A stretch of DNA of 24,815 nt from CBFDBF01 sp050295355. GTDB taxonomy: Bacteria > Pseudomonadota > Gammaproteobacteria > Chromatiales > Chromatiaceae. A program made the position numbers and the translations under genes. The stretch is taken from NCBI GenBank assembly GCA_050295355.1, contig JBNKPL010000025.1:1-24815 (forward strand), read 5' to 3'. The notes below the pieces were generated by a model. That model had not been told where the DNA came from. It was given only the letters and a program-made list of their open reading frames with translations, and did not search any database. Within the stretch, counting starts at the first letter, position 1. Each line of letters begins with the position of its first letter. Of this stretch, positions 7,055 through 18,126 are shown one piece after another.

Positions 7055-7612
7055 TCATGGTTTGTTTTTTTGGAGGTCCAGCTCCAGCCACTCCCCCGGC
7101 TGAAGTTGTCCAAGGCGCCAGCGGCCGATACGGGTGCGCACCAGCCGCAGGGTGGGATAGCCGATGGCGGCGGTCATGCGCCGGACCTGGCGGTTGCGGC
7201 CCTCGCGGATCCGGATCTCCAGCCACTGGGTGGGGATCTGTTTGCGGAACCGGACCGGCGGGTCGCGCGGCCACAGTTCGTCGGGCGGATCCATGCGTCG
7301 CGCCTCGGCGGGAAGGGTGGGGCCGTCCTTGAGGGAGAGGCCGGACCGCAGTTGCGCCAGCGCCGCCTCATCGGGGATGCCCTCCACCTGCACCCAGTAG
7401 CTTTTCCAGGTCTTGTGCCGCGGGTCGGTAAGGCGGTGCTGCAGTTTGCCGTCATCGGTGAGCAGCAGCAGACCTTCGCTGTCCCGGTCTAGACGGCCGG
7501 CGGGATAGACCTGTTGGATGTTGAGATAGTCGGCCAGGGTGGGGCGGTCCTCCGAGTCGGTGAACTGGGTCAGGACGCCGTAGGGTTTGTTGAACAGGAT
7601 CAGACGCGACAT
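7055..7612 (-). CDS. rluE: 23S rRNA pseudouridine synthase, RluE-like
   Basis: The product has 185 residues and belongs to the RsuA/RluB/RluE family. It begins MSRLILFNKPYGVLTQF, and the catalytic motif GRLDRDSEGLLLLTDDG at 39-55 has Asp42 as the nucleophile. The second family motif, REGRNRQVRRMTAAIGYPTLRLVR, is near the C-terminus. There is no N-terminal S4 domain, which fits RluE rather than RsuA, RluB or RluF. RluE in E. coli makes pseudouridine 2457 in 23S rRNA. It lies 61 nt upstream of the secreted-protein gene on the same strand. The family is certain; the exact target is inferred from the lack of the S4 domain. Confidence 0.92.
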   Translation of the reverse strand: MSRLILFNKPYGVLTQFTDSEDRPTLADYLNIQQVYPAGRLDRDSEGLLLLTDDGKLQHRLTDPRHKTWKSYWVQVEGIPDEAALAQLRSGLSLKDGPTLPAEARRMDPPDELWPRDPPVRFRKQIPTQWLEIRIREGRNRQVRRMTAAIGYPTLRLVRTRIGRWRLGQLQPGEWLELDLQKNKP

Positions 7613-7642
7613 GGATTGGGCTGGCTAACGGGTGAAGACGGG

Positions 7643-7671
7643 ATTATATCGTCTTCGTACGGCCCTGTGGG
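7643..7671 (-). promoter_or_regulatory. Candidate promoter for the RluE-like gene
   Basis: A perfect TATAAT (7648-7643, minus strand) is preceded by CCCACA (7671-7666), a partial -35 match at 17 nt. The predicted start is about 24 nt before the ATG at 7612. The remaining spacer, to 7738, holds only this promoter and the hairpin at 7710-7725. Confidence 0.42.
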
Positions 7672-7709
7672 GCCCCGGCACGCAAGATCGTAACCGCTGC
7701 CCAACTTTA

Positions 7710-7725
7710 CCCCGCCGAAGCGGGG
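7710..7725 (-). terminator. UUCG-loop hairpin after the GGDEF gene
   Basis: A perfect 6-bp GC stem (CCCCGC 7710-7715, GCGGGG 7720-7725) has loop TTCG when read on the minus strand, the very stable C(UUCG)G tetraloop. It lies 13 nt after the GGDEF stop. There is no T-run, so termination would be weak or the hairpin may only protect the 3' end. Confidence 0.4.
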
Positions 7726-7738
7726 AGGTGAATGGTTG

Positions 7739-8659
7739 TTATGCGGTAACCACCTGGTTGCGGCCGTTGCGTTTGGCCTGATAGAGCGCCTGGTCGGCAC
7801 GTTCGATCAGCGAGGAGGCGTGTTCATTTTCCTGGGTAGTGACGACGCCCAGGCTGATGGTCAGGTGATGGTCGTCGGGCAGCCCCGTTTCCAGTGTTTC
7901 CACCGCCTTGCGGACACGTTCCGCCAGATAGGCGGCGCCGTTCAGCCCGGTGCCAGTGAGCAGGATCATGAACTCCTCTCCACCGTAACGGAAAACAATG
8001 TCGGAGTCCCGAATGGTCTCGGCGGCGCAGTTGGCCACCGCGCGAAGAACCTGGTCCCCCAGGTTATGACCAAAGCGGTCGTTTACCTGCTTGAAGTGAT
8101 CGATATCAAACAGAATGACCGACAACGGGGTGTCCTGACGCCCGGCGAGTCCGAGATCCCGCTTCAGCGCCTCCTCCATGGCGGTCCGGTTTTTAACCCC
8201 GGTTACGGGATCGGTGGTGGCCGCGGTCAGCGCCTTTTGATAGAGCAGGGCATTGCGCAGCGGATACAGCAGGGCGGCGAGGTGATTCTCCAGCAGTGTC
8301 AGTTCCTGATTCGAAAAGGGTATGCGGCGGGAGAGGGTGACGGTGCCGAGCTTTTCCTGCATGACGATCATGTCATAGACGCATTTATGTTTTCTCTCTT
8401 TCCCCAACTTGATGTCGATATCCAGTTCAGCGAATTGATAATTGATGCCGTCGAAGGAGAGTACCTTACCCAGTTCCTCGCCAAGCAGTGCGTACAGCTT
8501 GTTGATGTCGAGGGTGGTCTGGAGGACGCCTGACAGTCCAAGAATCTTCGGATCGTCCAGAGGACGGGGTGATGAATTGGCTACCAGCGGCTGTGCATGA
8601 AAAAGGGCCGCATTTGAATGCTCCGTAATGCTGCTGATCTGACAACTCATGGAATTCAT
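7739..8659 (-). CDS. Diguanylate cyclase with an N-terminal GAF-like region
   Basis: The product has 306 residues and no membrane segment. Residues 1-145 form an unassigned region with GAF-like alternation. A GGDEF domain at about 147-304 carries the metal-binding D185 in VILFDIDHFK, the active-site GGEEF at 226-230, and RDSD at 217-220 five residues before it, the RxxD inhibitory site for c-di-GMP feedback. It should therefore make c-di-GMP from two GTP and be product-inhibited. The sensory input is unknown. An alternative start (MSCQISS) lies at 8650; neither has a strong ribosome site. It stands alone between yciK and the RluE-like gene, with hairpins on both sides. Confidence 0.92.
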   Translation of the reverse strand: MNSMSCQISSITEHSNAALFHAQPLVANSSPRPLDDPKILGLSGVLQTTLDINKLYALLGEELGKVLSFDGINYQFAELDIDIKLGKERKHKCVYDMIVMQEKLGTVTLSRRIPFSNQELTLLENHLAALLYPLRNALLYQKALTAATTDPVTGVKNRTAMEEALKRDLGLAGRQDTPLSVILFDIDHFKQVNDRFGHNLGDQVLRAVANCAAETIRDSDIVFRYGGEEFMILLTGTGLNGAAYLAERVRKAVETLETGLPDDHHLTISLGVVTTQENEHASSLIERADQALYQAKRNGRNQVVTA

Positions 8660-8753
8660 TCCCGCTATAGTTAACCTTGCAATTTACATAGCGAGAACCA
8701 TGCCACAAACTGTAATGCCAATAAAAACAACTAGTTATAATTTTATGTGTCGG

Positions 8754-8777
8754 AAAAATCGAGATTGGACGATTTTT
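8754..8777 (-). terminator. AT-rich hairpin after yciK
   Basis: AAAAATCG (8754-8761) pairs with CGATTTTT (8770-8777), giving an 8-bp stem with an 8-nt loop 19 nt after the yciK stop. The minus-strand 3' arm ends in five T residues. The stem has only two GC pairs, so this is a weak candidate. Confidence 0.38.
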
Positions 8778-8796
8778 TGACGCGGCAAAGCGGAAG

Positions 8797-9543
8797 TTAG
8801 TTGCCGCCGCAAGTAAGGGCCTGGCCGGTGGTGCCGATGCTGTCCGGTCCCATGAGCCACAGGTAGCGGGGCATCAGCGCCTCGGGCGGCTTTACGCTGG
8901 CCAACTCCTCCCCGGGGTAGACGGACATGCGCATCTTGGTCCGGACCGGGCCGGTGTCGAGACTGTTCACCCGAATGTTGCTGTTGCCCTCCGTCTCGTC
9001 GGCCAGGATCTGCATTAGCCCTTCAAGTCCGAACTTGGAGACGCCGTACGCCCCCCAGTAGGCCTTGCCCTGGCGGCCCACGCTGTCGGAGGTGAACAGG
9101 ATGGAGGCGTCAGCGGCCTTGCGCATCAGGGGCAGACAGGCCTGGGTGAGCAGGAAGGGGGCGTTGAGATTGACCTGCATGATCTTGTACCAGGTCCCGA
9201 TGTCGTAATCGTCGATGCGGCTCAAGGCGATCAGCTCCGCCGCGTTGTGCAGCAGACCCTCCAGCGAGCCGAACTCCTCCGCCAGCTTATCGGCCAGGTC
9301 CTGATGGTCCTTGGGCGAGGCGCCCTCCAGGTTCATGGGATAGATGGCGGGTTGTGGTCCTCCCTGCTCCTCAATGGCGTCATACACCCGTTCCAGCTTG
9401 GCCAGGGTGCGTCCGAGCAGGATCACCGTGGCGCCGTGGGCGGCGAAGGTCTCCGCCGCCACCCGGCCGATACCGTCGCCGGCGCCAGTGACCAGGATGG
9501 TTCTGTCTTTGAGCAGATCTTTGGGGGGGTGATATTCGAACAT
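8797..9543 (-). CDS. yciK: YciK-type short-chain dehydrogenase/reductase
   Basis: The 248-residue product is a classical Rossmann-fold SDR. It has the nucleotide-binding TGAGDGIG at 19-26, HNAA at 99-102, Ser154 in FTSDSVG, and the catalytic YGVSK (Tyr166, Lys170). The N-terminus MFEYHPPKDLLKDRTILVTG is characteristic of YciK, which in E. coli has 252 residues. The substrate is not established. Its place after the HAD phosphatase and ubiG matches the ubiG-mupP-yciK order in Pseudomonas. Here a 220-bp inverted-repeat element separates it from the phosphatase gene, so cotranscription would have to read through that element. Confidence 0.93.
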   Translation of the reverse strand: MFEYHPPKDLLKDRTILVTGAGDGIGRVAAETFAAHGATVILLGRTLAKLERVYDAIEEQGGPQPAIYPMNLEGASPKDHQDLADKLAEEFGSLEGLLHNAAELIALSRIDDYDIGTWYKIMQVNLNAPFLLTQACLPLMRKAADASILFTSDSVGRQGKAYWGAYGVSKFGLEGLMQILADETEGNSNIRVNSLDTGPVRTKMRMSVYPGEELASVKPPEALMPRYLWLMGPDSIGTTGQALTCGGN

Positions 9544-9577
9544 ATACAGCGCCTGGGGTCGGTTGGATAAAAACTAT

Positions 9578-9798
9578 TTGCCACAGAGGGCACAGAGATC
9601 ACGGAGGACTCGTCGGTACGTTGTTTTTTACCACAGGGGTTACAGGGGTGCACGGAGGAATAGTTAGGATAAACAAAATACCACGCTTTAACGGTTTAAC
9701 CCTGATCCTCCCGACCAGTCGCCGCGTGGTCGCGGCTCCCACAGGTGGGGGATCTTACCCCACCAAACCTCTGTGACCTCTGTGTGCCCTGTGGCTAA
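9578..9798. repeat. Intergenic inverted-repeat element 1 (CACAGAG family)
   Basis: The left arm (9578-9607) begins TTGCCACAGAGGGCACAGAG. The right arm (9768-9798), read in reverse complement, begins TTAGCCACAGGGCACACAGA. They are imperfect inverted repeats of about 30 bp. A degenerate inner copy (TACCACAGGGGTTACAGGGG, 9629 onward) follows the left arm. Inside are two hairpins: CCGCG/CGCGG near 9722-9735 and GGTGGGG (9744-9750) with CCCCACC (9758-9764). No ORF is visible. The right edge contains the TAG stop of the HAD phosphatase gene. Confidence 0.8.
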
Positions 9799-10475
9799 GC
9801 GATACCCAGCCACTCCAGTATTCCGCTGGGGTGTTCGACCTGCGCATCCGCCGCCCACTCTTCCGGCTGGTCCTCTTCCCCGAGATAGCCGAACAGGGCA
9901 ACCAATGTTTTGGTTCCGGCGTTATGGCCGGCCTCGATGTCCCGCCGCGCATCCCCCACATAGAGACACTGCTCCGGGTTTCCCCCCGCCAGTCGGCAGG
10001 CGTGGAGGATCGGCTCCGGATGGGGTTTGCTGTTGGCGGTGGTGTCGCCGCTGACGATGCAGGCGGCCCGTTCACGCATGCCCATCTGCGCCATCAGGGG
10101 ATCGGTGAGCCGGGCGGGCTTGTTGGTGACGATGCCCCAGCGCAGGCCATTGGCCTCCAGCCGCTCCAGCACCTTCTCCATGCCGGGGAACAGGGTGGTC
10201 TCGCGGCTCAGCTCCTCGCTGTAGTAACCGATCAACTCCTGGCGCAGGGATTCGAACTGCTCGTCATCCGGCTGCAGTCCAAATCCGAGCCGGATCAGGG
10301 CCGCGGCCCCGTGCGAGACGGCGGGTCGGATCTGCTCCAGCGGCAGGCGCTCTCTGCCATGGTTCTCCAGGGTCCGGTTGAGGGCGTTCGCCAGATCGGG
10401 CGCGGTGTCGGCAAAGGTGCCGTCGAGATCGAACAGCACCACCCGTATACCCCGGTATGCTTCCGGCTCAGCCAT
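9795..10475 (-). CDS. gph: HAD phosphatase of the Gph family (probably MurNAc-6-phosphate phosphatase MupP by gene order)
   Basis: The 226-residue product has all HAD motifs: the nucleophile Asp16 and Asp18 in LFDLDGTFADTAPD, the motif II threonine in IVTNKP, the lysine in NSKPHPEP, and the acidic motif VGDARRDIEAG. Annotation pipelines call such proteins phosphoglycolate phosphatase. In Pseudomonas the gene at this place (ubiG-mupP-yciK) is MupP, which dephosphorylates MurNAc-6-phosphate in cell-wall recycling. The start overlaps the ubiG stop by 8 nt, indicating translational coupling. The TAG stop lies in the edge of repeat element 1, so the last codon(s) may have been altered. The family is certain and the substrate is inferred. 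Confidence 0.92.
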   Translation of the reverse strand: MAEPEAYRGIRVVLFDLDGTFADTAPDLANALNRTLENHGRERLPLEQIRPAVSHGAAALIRLGFGLQPDDEQFESLRQELIGYYSEELSRETTLFPGMEKVLERLEANGLRWGIVTNKPARLTDPLMAQMGMRERAACIVSGDTTANSKPHPEPILHACRLAGGNPEQCLYVGDARRDIEAGHNAGTKTLVALFGYLGEEDQPEEWAADAQVEHPSGILEWLGIA

Positions 10476-11178
10476 GGTCTTTTTGGCAGGCCACCATGTA
10501 GTTCACATCCACATCACGATCCAGACGGTATACGCCGCTGAAGGGGTTGTAGACCAGGCCGGTGATATGGCTGTTTTCAAGACCCGCCTGTCGAATCCAG
10601 CGGTCCAGTTCCGAGGGACGGATGAATTTGTTGAAATCGTGAGTGCCCTTGGGCAGCAGGCGCAGGAGATACTCGGCGCCGACGATGGCGAACAGATAGG
10701 ACTTGGGATTGCGGTTCAGGGTGGAGAAGAAGGCGTGTCCGCCCGGCTTGGTGAGCCGCGCACAGGCGCGCACCACGGAGGAGGGGTCGGGGACGTGCTC
10801 CAGCATCTCCATACAGGTAACCACATCGAAAGACTCTGGCTGTTCCTCGGCCAGTTGTTCCACGGGGATGCGCTGGTAGTCCACCTCCTGTCCCGACTCC
10901 AGCAGGTGCAGACGGGCCACCTCCAGGGGCGCCTCGCCCATGTCGATGCCAGTTACCTCCGCCCCACGGGCGGCCATGCTCTCGGCGAGGATGCCGCCGC
11001 CGCAGCCTACGTCGAGCACCCGTTTTCCTTCCAGAGAGGCGATCCGGTCCACATAATCCAGGCGCAGGGGGTTGATCTCATGCAGGGGCTTGAACTCGCT
11101 GTTGGGGTCCCACCAGCGGGAGGCGAGTTCCTCGAACTTGTTGACCTCGTCATGATCGACGTTGTGGGGTGTGGACAT
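10468..11178 (-). CDS. ubiG: Ubiquinone biosynthesis O-methyltransferase UbiG
   Basis: UbiG uses S-adenosylmethionine for both O-methylation steps in ubiquinone synthesis. The 236-residue product has the SAM-binding VLDVGCGGG at 54-62, and conserved segments KFEELASRWWDPNSEFKPLH, INPLRLDYV, CMEMLEHVPDP and STLNRNPKSYL. The region GTHDFNKFIRPSEL is also typical. An ATG directly before (11181) would add one Met; either may be used. A perfect -10 box lies 34 nt upstream. The stop overlaps the phosphatase start, so the two form an operon. It lies downstream of the MTA deaminase but is separated from it by repeat element 2. Confidence 0.97.
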   Translation of the reverse strand: MSTPHNVDHDEVNKFEELASRWWDPNSEFKPLHEINPLRLDYVDRIASLEGKRVLDVGCGGGILAESMAARGAEVTGIDMGEAPLEVARLHLLESGQEVDYQRIPVEQLAEEQPESFDVVTCMEMLEHVPDPSSVVRACARLTKPGGHAFFSTLNRNPKSYLFAIVGAEYLLRLLPKGTHDFNKFIRPSELDRWIRQAGLENSHITGLVYNPFSGVYRLDRDVDVNYMVACQKDHG

Positions 11179-11211
11179 CATCCTGCGGCTTCTCGGTTAT
11201 GGAATCCGGGG

Positions 11212-11240
11212 ATTATACAGGATGTTGAGAATAGAATATT
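11212..11240 (-). promoter_or_regulatory. Candidate promoter for ubiG
   Basis: A perfect TATAAT (11217-11212, minus strand) would start transcription near 11205, about 25 nt before ubiG. The -35 region (11240-11235) reads AATATT, a poor match, and abuts the left arm of repeat element 2. The repeat could therefore have affected this promoter. Confidence 0.42.
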
Positions 11241-11420
11241 TGCCACAGAGCACAGAGAGATCACAGAGGTTTTTGTTTATTGCTAGGAGCGGCGCTACGA
11301 GCCGCGAAGGATAACCGCACGCCCTGGATCGCGGCTACAAGCCGCTCGTACGACAAAGGTCAAACTAAGTAAGGTGCTGAAGAAGAATATCTCTGTGACC
11401 TCCGTGTGCTCTGTGGCTAA
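11240..11420. repeat. Intergenic inverted-repeat element 2 (CACAGAG family) with REP-like core
   Basis: The left arm (11240-11269) begins TTGCCACAGAGCACAGAGAG. The right arm (11391-11420) in reverse complement begins TTAGCCACAGAGCACACGGA. The core holds two oppositely oriented REP-like hairpins: GCGGC/GCCGC (11289-11293 with 11301-11305) and GCGGCT/AGCCGC (11331-11336 with 11340-11345). The flanks GGAGCGGC and GCCGCGAAGG recall Pseudomonas-type REP sequences. The right edge supplies the TAG stop of the MTA deaminase gene. Confidence 0.8.
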
Positions 11421-12724
11421 TGGATTTTGTCCTGCCACTGCGCCGTGGTTTCGAGGATCTCTTTGCTGTTGAGGGTGGTGAGCTCCCGCGCCTTCAGTAC
11501 CTGCTTGCCGGCGATCCACACGTCGCTGACCTTGCTGCGGCCCGTGGCGTACACCAGCTGGGAGACGGGGTGATACAAAGGCTGGGTCTCGACGCCGCCA
11601 AGATCCACGGCGATCACATCGGCGGACTTTCCTGCCTCCAGCGAACCCGTCTCCTCGGCAATCCCCAGCGCGGTGGCGCCATTAATGGTCGCCATGCGCA
11701 GGGCGGTGGAGGCGGGCAGGGCGCTGGCGTTTTTCGCCACCCCCTTGGCCAGCAGGGCGGCGGTGCGCATTTCGCTGAACATATCCAGATCGTTATTGCT
11801 CGCCGCGCCATCGGTGCCGAGCGCCACGTTGACGCCCGCCCGCAGCAGCTTATCCACGGGACAGAAACCGCTGGCCAGTTTCAGGTTGGACTCGGGGCAG
11901 TGCACCACATGGGCGCCTGAATGGATGAAGGTCTCCAGGTCCTCCTCCTCCAGCTGGGCCATATGCACGGCGAGCAGGGAGGGGGAGAGCAGCCCCAGCT
12001 CCTCCAGCCGGGCCATGGGACGCTTGCCGTGCTGCTCCAGGCTCTGCCGGATCTCGTCCCGGGTCTCATGCACATGCATATGGATAGGGATATTGAGTTC
12101 GTCCGCCAGGGTGCGGATACGTCCCAGCGGCGCGTCCGACACGGAGTAGGGGGCGTGGGGCGCAAAGGCGGTATGGATCAGGGCGTGATTGCGGTAGTGG
12201 TCGTGGACCTCAATCCCCTTGTGCAGGTATTCGTCGTGATCGCCCGCCCAGGCGGAGGGGAAGTCGATCATGATCAGCCCCACCACGGCGCGCATGCCCG
12301 CATCCGCCGCCACCCGTGCGGTCACGTCGGGAAAGAAGTACATGTCGTTGAAACAGGTGATCCCGCCGCGCAGCATCTCGGCCACGGCAAGCCGGGTCCC
12401 GTCGGCGATAAACTCCTCGTTGATCCACTTTTGTTCGGCAGGCCAGATATGTTCATTGAGCCAGGTCATGAGGGGCAGGTCATCGGCCAGGCCGCGCAGC
12501 AGGCTCATGCTGGCGTGGGTGTGGGCATTGATCAGGCCGGGTATCAGGGCGTGGTCCGGAAACTCCTGCTCCACCGTGGCGCTGTATTTACTTCTGGCCT
12601 GGCTGCTAGGCAAGACCTCAAGGATGCGTCCGCCCTGAATGGCGATCGAGTGGTGCTCCAGAACGGAATCGTCGGGGTCGACCGGGATGACCCAGCGGGC
12701 GTGCAGTAGGGTGTCGATGGTCAA
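11417..12724 (-). CDS. mtaD: 5-methylthioadenosine / S-adenosylhomocysteine deaminase (TRZ/ATZ family)
   Basis: The 435-residue product is an amidohydrolase. Metal ligands are visible: H68 and H70 in LINAHTHASM, H217 in IHMHVHET (with E220 as likely catalytic acid), a further His in LLAVHMAQ, and D305 in ALGTDGAASNN. TRZ/ATZ proteins at this locus deaminate methylthioadenosine to methylthioinosine; the Pseudomonas aeruginosa orthologue PA3170 also sits next to mtnA. SAH deaminase activity is possible. The start is 58 nt from the divergent mtnA frame. Its TAG stop falls in the edge of repeat element 2 (CAT TAG CCACAG). The methylthioinosine phosphorylase that would complete this route is not in the window. 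Confidence 0.92.
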   Translation of the reverse strand: MTIDTLLHARWVIPVDPDDSVLEHHSIAIQGGRILEVLPSSQARSKYSATVEQEFPDHALIPGLINAHTHASMSLLRGLADDLPLMTWLNEHIWPAEQKWINEEFIADGTRLAVAEMLRGGITCFNDMYFFPDVTARVAADAGMRAVVGLIMIDFPSAWAGDHDEYLHKGIEVHDHYRNHALIHTAFAPHAPYSVSDAPLGRIRTLADELNIPIHMHVHETRDEIRQSLEQHGKRPMARLEELGLLSPSLLAVHMAQLEEEDLETFIHSGAHVVHCPESNLKLASGFCPVDKLLRAGVNVALGTDGAASNNDLDMFSEMRTAALLAKGVAKNASALPASTALRMATINGATALGIAEETGSLEAGKSADVIAVDLGGVETQPLYHPVSQLVYATGRSKVSDVWIAGKQVLKARELTTLNSKEILETTAQWQDKIH

Positions 12725-12812
12725 GTTATTCGCCTTTTCCTTTTATGAACAATGTCTCTGCGGTTAGAACTATCCTGATAGAATGTGCGAATTTGCCATG
12801 GGGAAGAACAAT

Positions 12813-13871
<1,059 letters not shown>

Positions 13872-14092
13872 GCGGAATTAAAGACCCATCGCGGGAAGGC
13901 CATTCTCATGGGCGGGTGGCAAACGGTGAAAACGAACAGATTCACAACTTCTCCACACTTTTCGATACGTCATTCCTCTATACTGTAATAAGACTGTTTA
14001 TATAAAGGGAATTCCCTGCTGTTGCGGGGCATCCGATCGTACGGATTAATGACATGGAAGGCCAAGACATGGAGTAGGCTTGGGATTGCGCC

Positions 14093-15124
14093 ATGGCAAA
14101 TAGGCTCAACTTCAAATCGTATGACGAGTATTACACGGCGACGGCGAAATATATCGCCATCACCGCTGTTGTTCTGCTTCCGGGTTTTGCCGCTAATAAT
14201 TTTCTGCAAGGCAGATCCATCATTGGGTATGTTTCGCTGGCCGCAATCACCGTTCTGGTGCTGAATGCGGTTTTGATTCATCGCAATGGCTACCATGTAC
14301 TACGCACTTTTATTATCTCGGTTCCGACACTGATCTTTTTTATTGCCCTGGTGTTTAAGAATCAGGGAATTATCGGTGCGCTCTGGTGCACACCTGCTGT
14401 GCTCGTCTTCTATTTCATACTTCCAGAGCGTTATGCCTGGGTGGCGAATACGTTGTTGATTATTGTTGCCAGCCTGTATGCCTGGACGTCACTCGAAACC
14501 GAACTTGCGCTTCGTGTTTCCGCTACGCTTACCATCGCCAGTATCCTGGCGGGCATTTTCGTACGCATCATCTCTTCCCAGCAGGCCCTTCTGCTGGAGC
14601 AGGCGGTGAGCGACCCGCTGTCCGGCCTGAAAAACCGGATGCTGCTCGACGAAATCCTGGAGCAGGCCGTAAACCTCAGCCAGCGGAACAAGAGTCCCGT
14701 GACTCTGCTCTCGCTGGATATCGACCACTTCAAAAAGATCAACGACCGGTACGGCCATGGGGTTGGCGACCGGGTGATCGTCGGCGTGGCTGATCTGTTG
14801 CGGGCAAGGGTGCGCAAGAGCGACACCGCCTTCCGCACTGGAGGGGAGGAGTTCCTCTGTCTGCTCCACAACTGCGACCGTGAGCGGGGGGAGAAGATCG
14901 CCGAGGAGATCCGCTCGGAAATCATGATGGCGGGGTTTTTGTCCGACCAGCCAGTAACCGTCAGTCTGGGTGTTGCCAGCCATCAGCCGGGTGAAACCAC
15001 CGAAAGCTGGCTGAAGCGAGCGGATGATTTGCTCTACCGGGCAAAATCGGCGGGCCGAAACCGGGTGGTGGCCGCCCCTGTAGAAGAGGGAAACCTGCAG
15101 TTTCAGACCTCCGAGGGCGTTTGA
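14093..15124 (+). CDS. Membrane-bound diguanylate cyclase
   Basis: The 343-residue product has an N-terminal membrane region with about five to six hydrophobic segments (about 21-36, 43-62, 71-88, 93-110, 116-131 and 142-160). A GGDEF domain follows at about 170-327. D209 in LLSLDIDHFKK binds metal, GGEEF is at 250-254, and RKSD at 241-244 is an RxxD inhibitory site. It should therefore synthesise c-di-GMP under feedback control. The membrane part has no signature I recognise; it may sense a membrane or periplasmic cue. The start ATG has no strong Shine-Dalgarno site. The 221-bp spacer before it (13872-14092) is AT-richer than its surroundings and holds only weak promoter-like sequences (TATACT at 13979-13984); I see no gene there. 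Confidence 0.92.
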   Translation: MANRLNFKSYDEYYTATAKYIAITAVVLLPGFAANNFLQGRSIIGYVSLAAITVLVLNAVLIHRNGYHVLRTFIISVPTLIFFIALVFKNQGIIGALWCTPAVLVFYFILPERYAWVANTLLIIVASLYAWTSLETELALRVSATLTIASILAGIFVRIISSQQALLLEQAVSDPLSGLKNRMLLDEILEQAVNLSQRNKSPVTLLSLDIDHFKKINDRYGHGVGDRVIVGVADLLRARVRKSDTAFRTGGEEFLCLLHNCDRERGEKIAEEIRSEIMMAGFLSDQPVTVSLGVASHQPGETTESWLKRADDLLYRAKSAGRNRVVAAPVEEGNLQFQTSEGV

Positions 15125-15281
15125 TCCGCCTGCTCCGCCGCCGGGTAGGCCTTCACCGGCCTGGAAGAGGCCGCAAATCGGCCGCCAGACAGGGAAAAGC
15201 CGCCAAAATCAGGGCTTCATCGCTTGAGAGGCTCTCAACGCCGTTTTCAGGCCGTTTTTTTCCAAACGGCACCCCAAAGTA

Positions 15282-15290
15282 TGGTATGAT
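15282..15290 (+). promoter_or_regulatory. Candidate extended -10 promoter for gyrA
   Basis: TGGTATGAT combines a TG dinucleotide with a five-of-six -10 match (TATGAT, 15285-15290). The -35 region is poor (CCAAAC at 17 nt), as is usual for extended -10 promoters. A 7-bp hairpin (GCCGTTT 15251-15257, AAACGGC 15264-15270) lies just upstream. The gyrA leader would be about 100 nt. The rest of the 272-bp spacer (15125-15396) shows no gene. Confidence 0.5.
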
Positions 15291-15396
15291 CTCCAGCTGT
15301 TTGATTGGCCTCTTTTCGTTTCCTGCAGCCTGCGGGAAAAGGGAGGGGGCGGCCGGCACGGGAGCTGTTTCCCGGCAGGTTAGGGAATAGTTCCAG

Positions 15397-17958
<2,562 letters not shown>

Positions 17959-17994
17959 CTGATGGGTGTTACTGCCCGTTCGGCGACCTATCAT

Positions 17995-18078
17995 TAACCG
18001 CAAAGGACGCCAAGTACGCAAAGCAGTTACTGGGTAGAAAAACATTGTCTTAGCGTTCTTTGCGTCCTTGGCGGTTTA
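17995..18078. repeat. Intergenic inverted-repeat element 3 (AACCGCAAAGGACGC variant)
   Basis: The left arm (17995-18022) begins TAACCGCAAAGGACGCCAAG. The right arm (18058-18078) in reverse complement reads TAAACCGCCAAGGACGCAAA. The layout is that of the CACAGAG elements, but the arm sequence differs and the interior is only about 35 bp. It fills most of the gyrA-serC spacer. Three copies of TATCGAA follow (18086, 18096, 18121), the last overlapping the serC start. Confidence 0.72.
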
Positions 18079-18126
18079 GAATTTTTATCGAATCCTATCG
18101 AATAGTTTGTGCAGGGGAGTTATCGA

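Noticed and set aside
12783..12812. Upstream ATG for mtnA
   Set aside because: No ribosome site, overlap with a possible -10 box, and the ATG at 12813 has a well-spaced GGGGAAG.
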